From the NCBI GenBank assembly GCA_947313855.1, contig CAMZNS010000004.1:1-64000 (forward strand): a DNA stretch of 64,000 nucleotides, in the 5' to 3' direction. Shown here piece by piece: positions 63,333-64,000 of the stretch (the first letter of the stretch is position 1; each line of letters starts with the position of its first letter). The DNA comes from an uncultured Deferribacteraceae bacterium. GTDB taxonomy: Bacteria > Chrysiogenota > Deferribacteres > CAMZNJ01. The notes beneath the pieces are model-generated. The model was not told the DNA's origin. It saw only the letters and a program-made list of their open reading frames with translations, and ran no database searches. The translations under genes and the position numbers were made by a program.

Positions 63333-64000
63333 ATGAATGAAGTGGATATTGGCGGTTTCGGGTATGGGTGGATAACCCTGATGCCCACAGTTTTAACGAT
63401 TGTGATGGCTATCGCTTTTAGACGCATGATAATCGCTCTTAATATCGGTATTGTTTCAGCAATAATAATAATCGTTTTCCGAAAACCTGAGATCCACTCC
63501 TTGGGTATGATTAGTCAACTTATTGAAGCAACGAAGCAGGTTGTTGTTATGTTTTTCTCCCTGTTTTGGGGTTCGGTGAGTGACCCATGGAACCTTGGGC
63601 TGATTATCTCCGTACTCCTTTTAGGGGGGTTCATCGGTTTGATAACGTCTAGTGGCTCCATTGAAAGGGCGTTCTCCATGCCCTTAAAATATGCCCACAC
63701 GTCGCGATCCGCCTCCATATTGACGGCTCTTTACGGCTTGATGCTATTTTTTGACGACTACATCAATACCATCGCCATCGGATCGGCAATGTCATCCATT
63801 ACGGGTAAGTTGCGTGTATCCAAGGCGAAGCTGGCATACGTCGTTGATGCCACGGCGGCACCCATGGCAACGGTGGCTGTTCTCACAACGTGGACAGTTT
63901 TCTACATCGGGCAAATAAGTGGTGCTGTTGAGGGTTACTCCCTCGGTGTGGAGCCGTTTCAGCTGTACCTCATGTCCATCCCTGCAATATTTTACGCATT
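63333..64000 (+). CDS. NhaC-type Na+/H+ antiporter, N-terminal part (cut by the right edge)
   Basis: 222 codons are open from the ATG at 63333 (TAGGAGAC about 7 bases upstream) to the window end. At least five hydrophobic segments are visible, including WITLMPTVLTIVMAIAF and LGLIISVLLLGGFIGLIT. The family hallmark FFDDYINTIAIGS followed by SKAKLAYVVDATAAPMATV closely matches NhaC-type exchangers, in which the Asp residues take part in ion coupling. It exchanges Na+ (or an organic acid pair) for protons; exact substrates are not known from sequence. Confidence 0.85.
   Translation, partial: MNEVDIGGFGYGWITLMPTVLTIVMAIAFRRMIIALNIGIVSAIIIIVFRKPEIHSLGMISQLIEATKQVVVMFFSLFWGSVSDPWNLGLIISVLLLGGFIGLITSSGSIERAFSMPLKYAHTSRSASILTALYGLMLFFDDYINTIAIGSAMSSITGKLRVSKAKLAYVVDATAAPMATVAVLTTWTVFYIGQISGAVEGYSLGVEPFQLYLMSIPAIFYA

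Overview
The window reads as chromosomal DNA of a diderm (Gram-negative-type) bacterium of intermediate GC. It is almost entirely housekeeping and envelope genes: mutS, engB, a fused rpsB-tsf, gyrB-gyrA, rplI-dnaB, uvrA, fmt, rpe, lnt, an AmiC-type amidase, SurA/PpiC-like folding factors, a lipoprotein HtrA, zinc ABC, oligopeptide ABC and Pst transporters. There is no phage, IS element, CRISPR array or rRNA, and only one tRNA. Gene content and order (rplI-dnaB, gyrB-gyrA, lipoprotein-rich envelope genes, a ferredoxin/ASKHA-type protein) would fit a spirochaete-like, perhaps host-associated organism. No feature proves this, so taxonomy is low-confidence inference.

Layout. 1-2.4 kb: end of an unidentified gene, manB and tRNA-Ser. 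2.4-4.1 kb: two divergent, exported hexapeptide-repeat proteins. 4.1-11.0 kb (minus strand): membrane protein, mutS, anchored protein, engB, DHH phosphoesterase, metallo-beta-lactamase-fold phosphodiesterase. 11.3-17.2 kb (plus): HNH protein, rpsB-tsf fusion, MFS transporter, secreted serine beta-lactamase-like hydrolase. 17.4-21.9 kb (minus): IclR regulator, three rhodaneses, LpoA-like lipoprotein, rsmG. 22.1-33.4 kb (plus): znuA-znuC-znuB, gyrB, gyrA, HAD phosphatase, rplI, dnaB. 33.7-45.4 kb (minus): oligopeptide ABC transporter, htrA, ECF sigma/anti-sigma with two envelope proteins, tadA. 45.6-61.2 kb (plus): two SurA/PpiC-like proteins, rqcP, ferredoxin/ASKHA-like protein, uvrA, amidase, lnt, pstC-pstA-pstB-phoU, GmhB-like phosphatase. 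61.4-63.0 kb (minus): rpe and fmt. 63.3 kb to the edge: start of an NhaC-type antiporter.

Three things set this window apart. First, short tandem repeats occur at about 30 places in 64 kb, and most have unrelated unit sequences. Four of the five places where protein genes converge are filled nearly or exactly stop codon to stop codon by such arrays, with no obvious hairpin terminator. Other arrays are translated in frame (Lnt N-terminus, ZnuC tail, S2/EF-Ts linker, SurA-like leader, GyrB N-terminus), and the coding periods I could measure are multiples of three. Second, strand composition switches in blocks of a few hundred to a few thousand bases between A+C-rich and G+T-rich, with switch points inside single genes (rpsB-tsf, pstA, gmhB-like). 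Third, ribosomal protein S2 and elongation factor Ts are one continuous reading frame.
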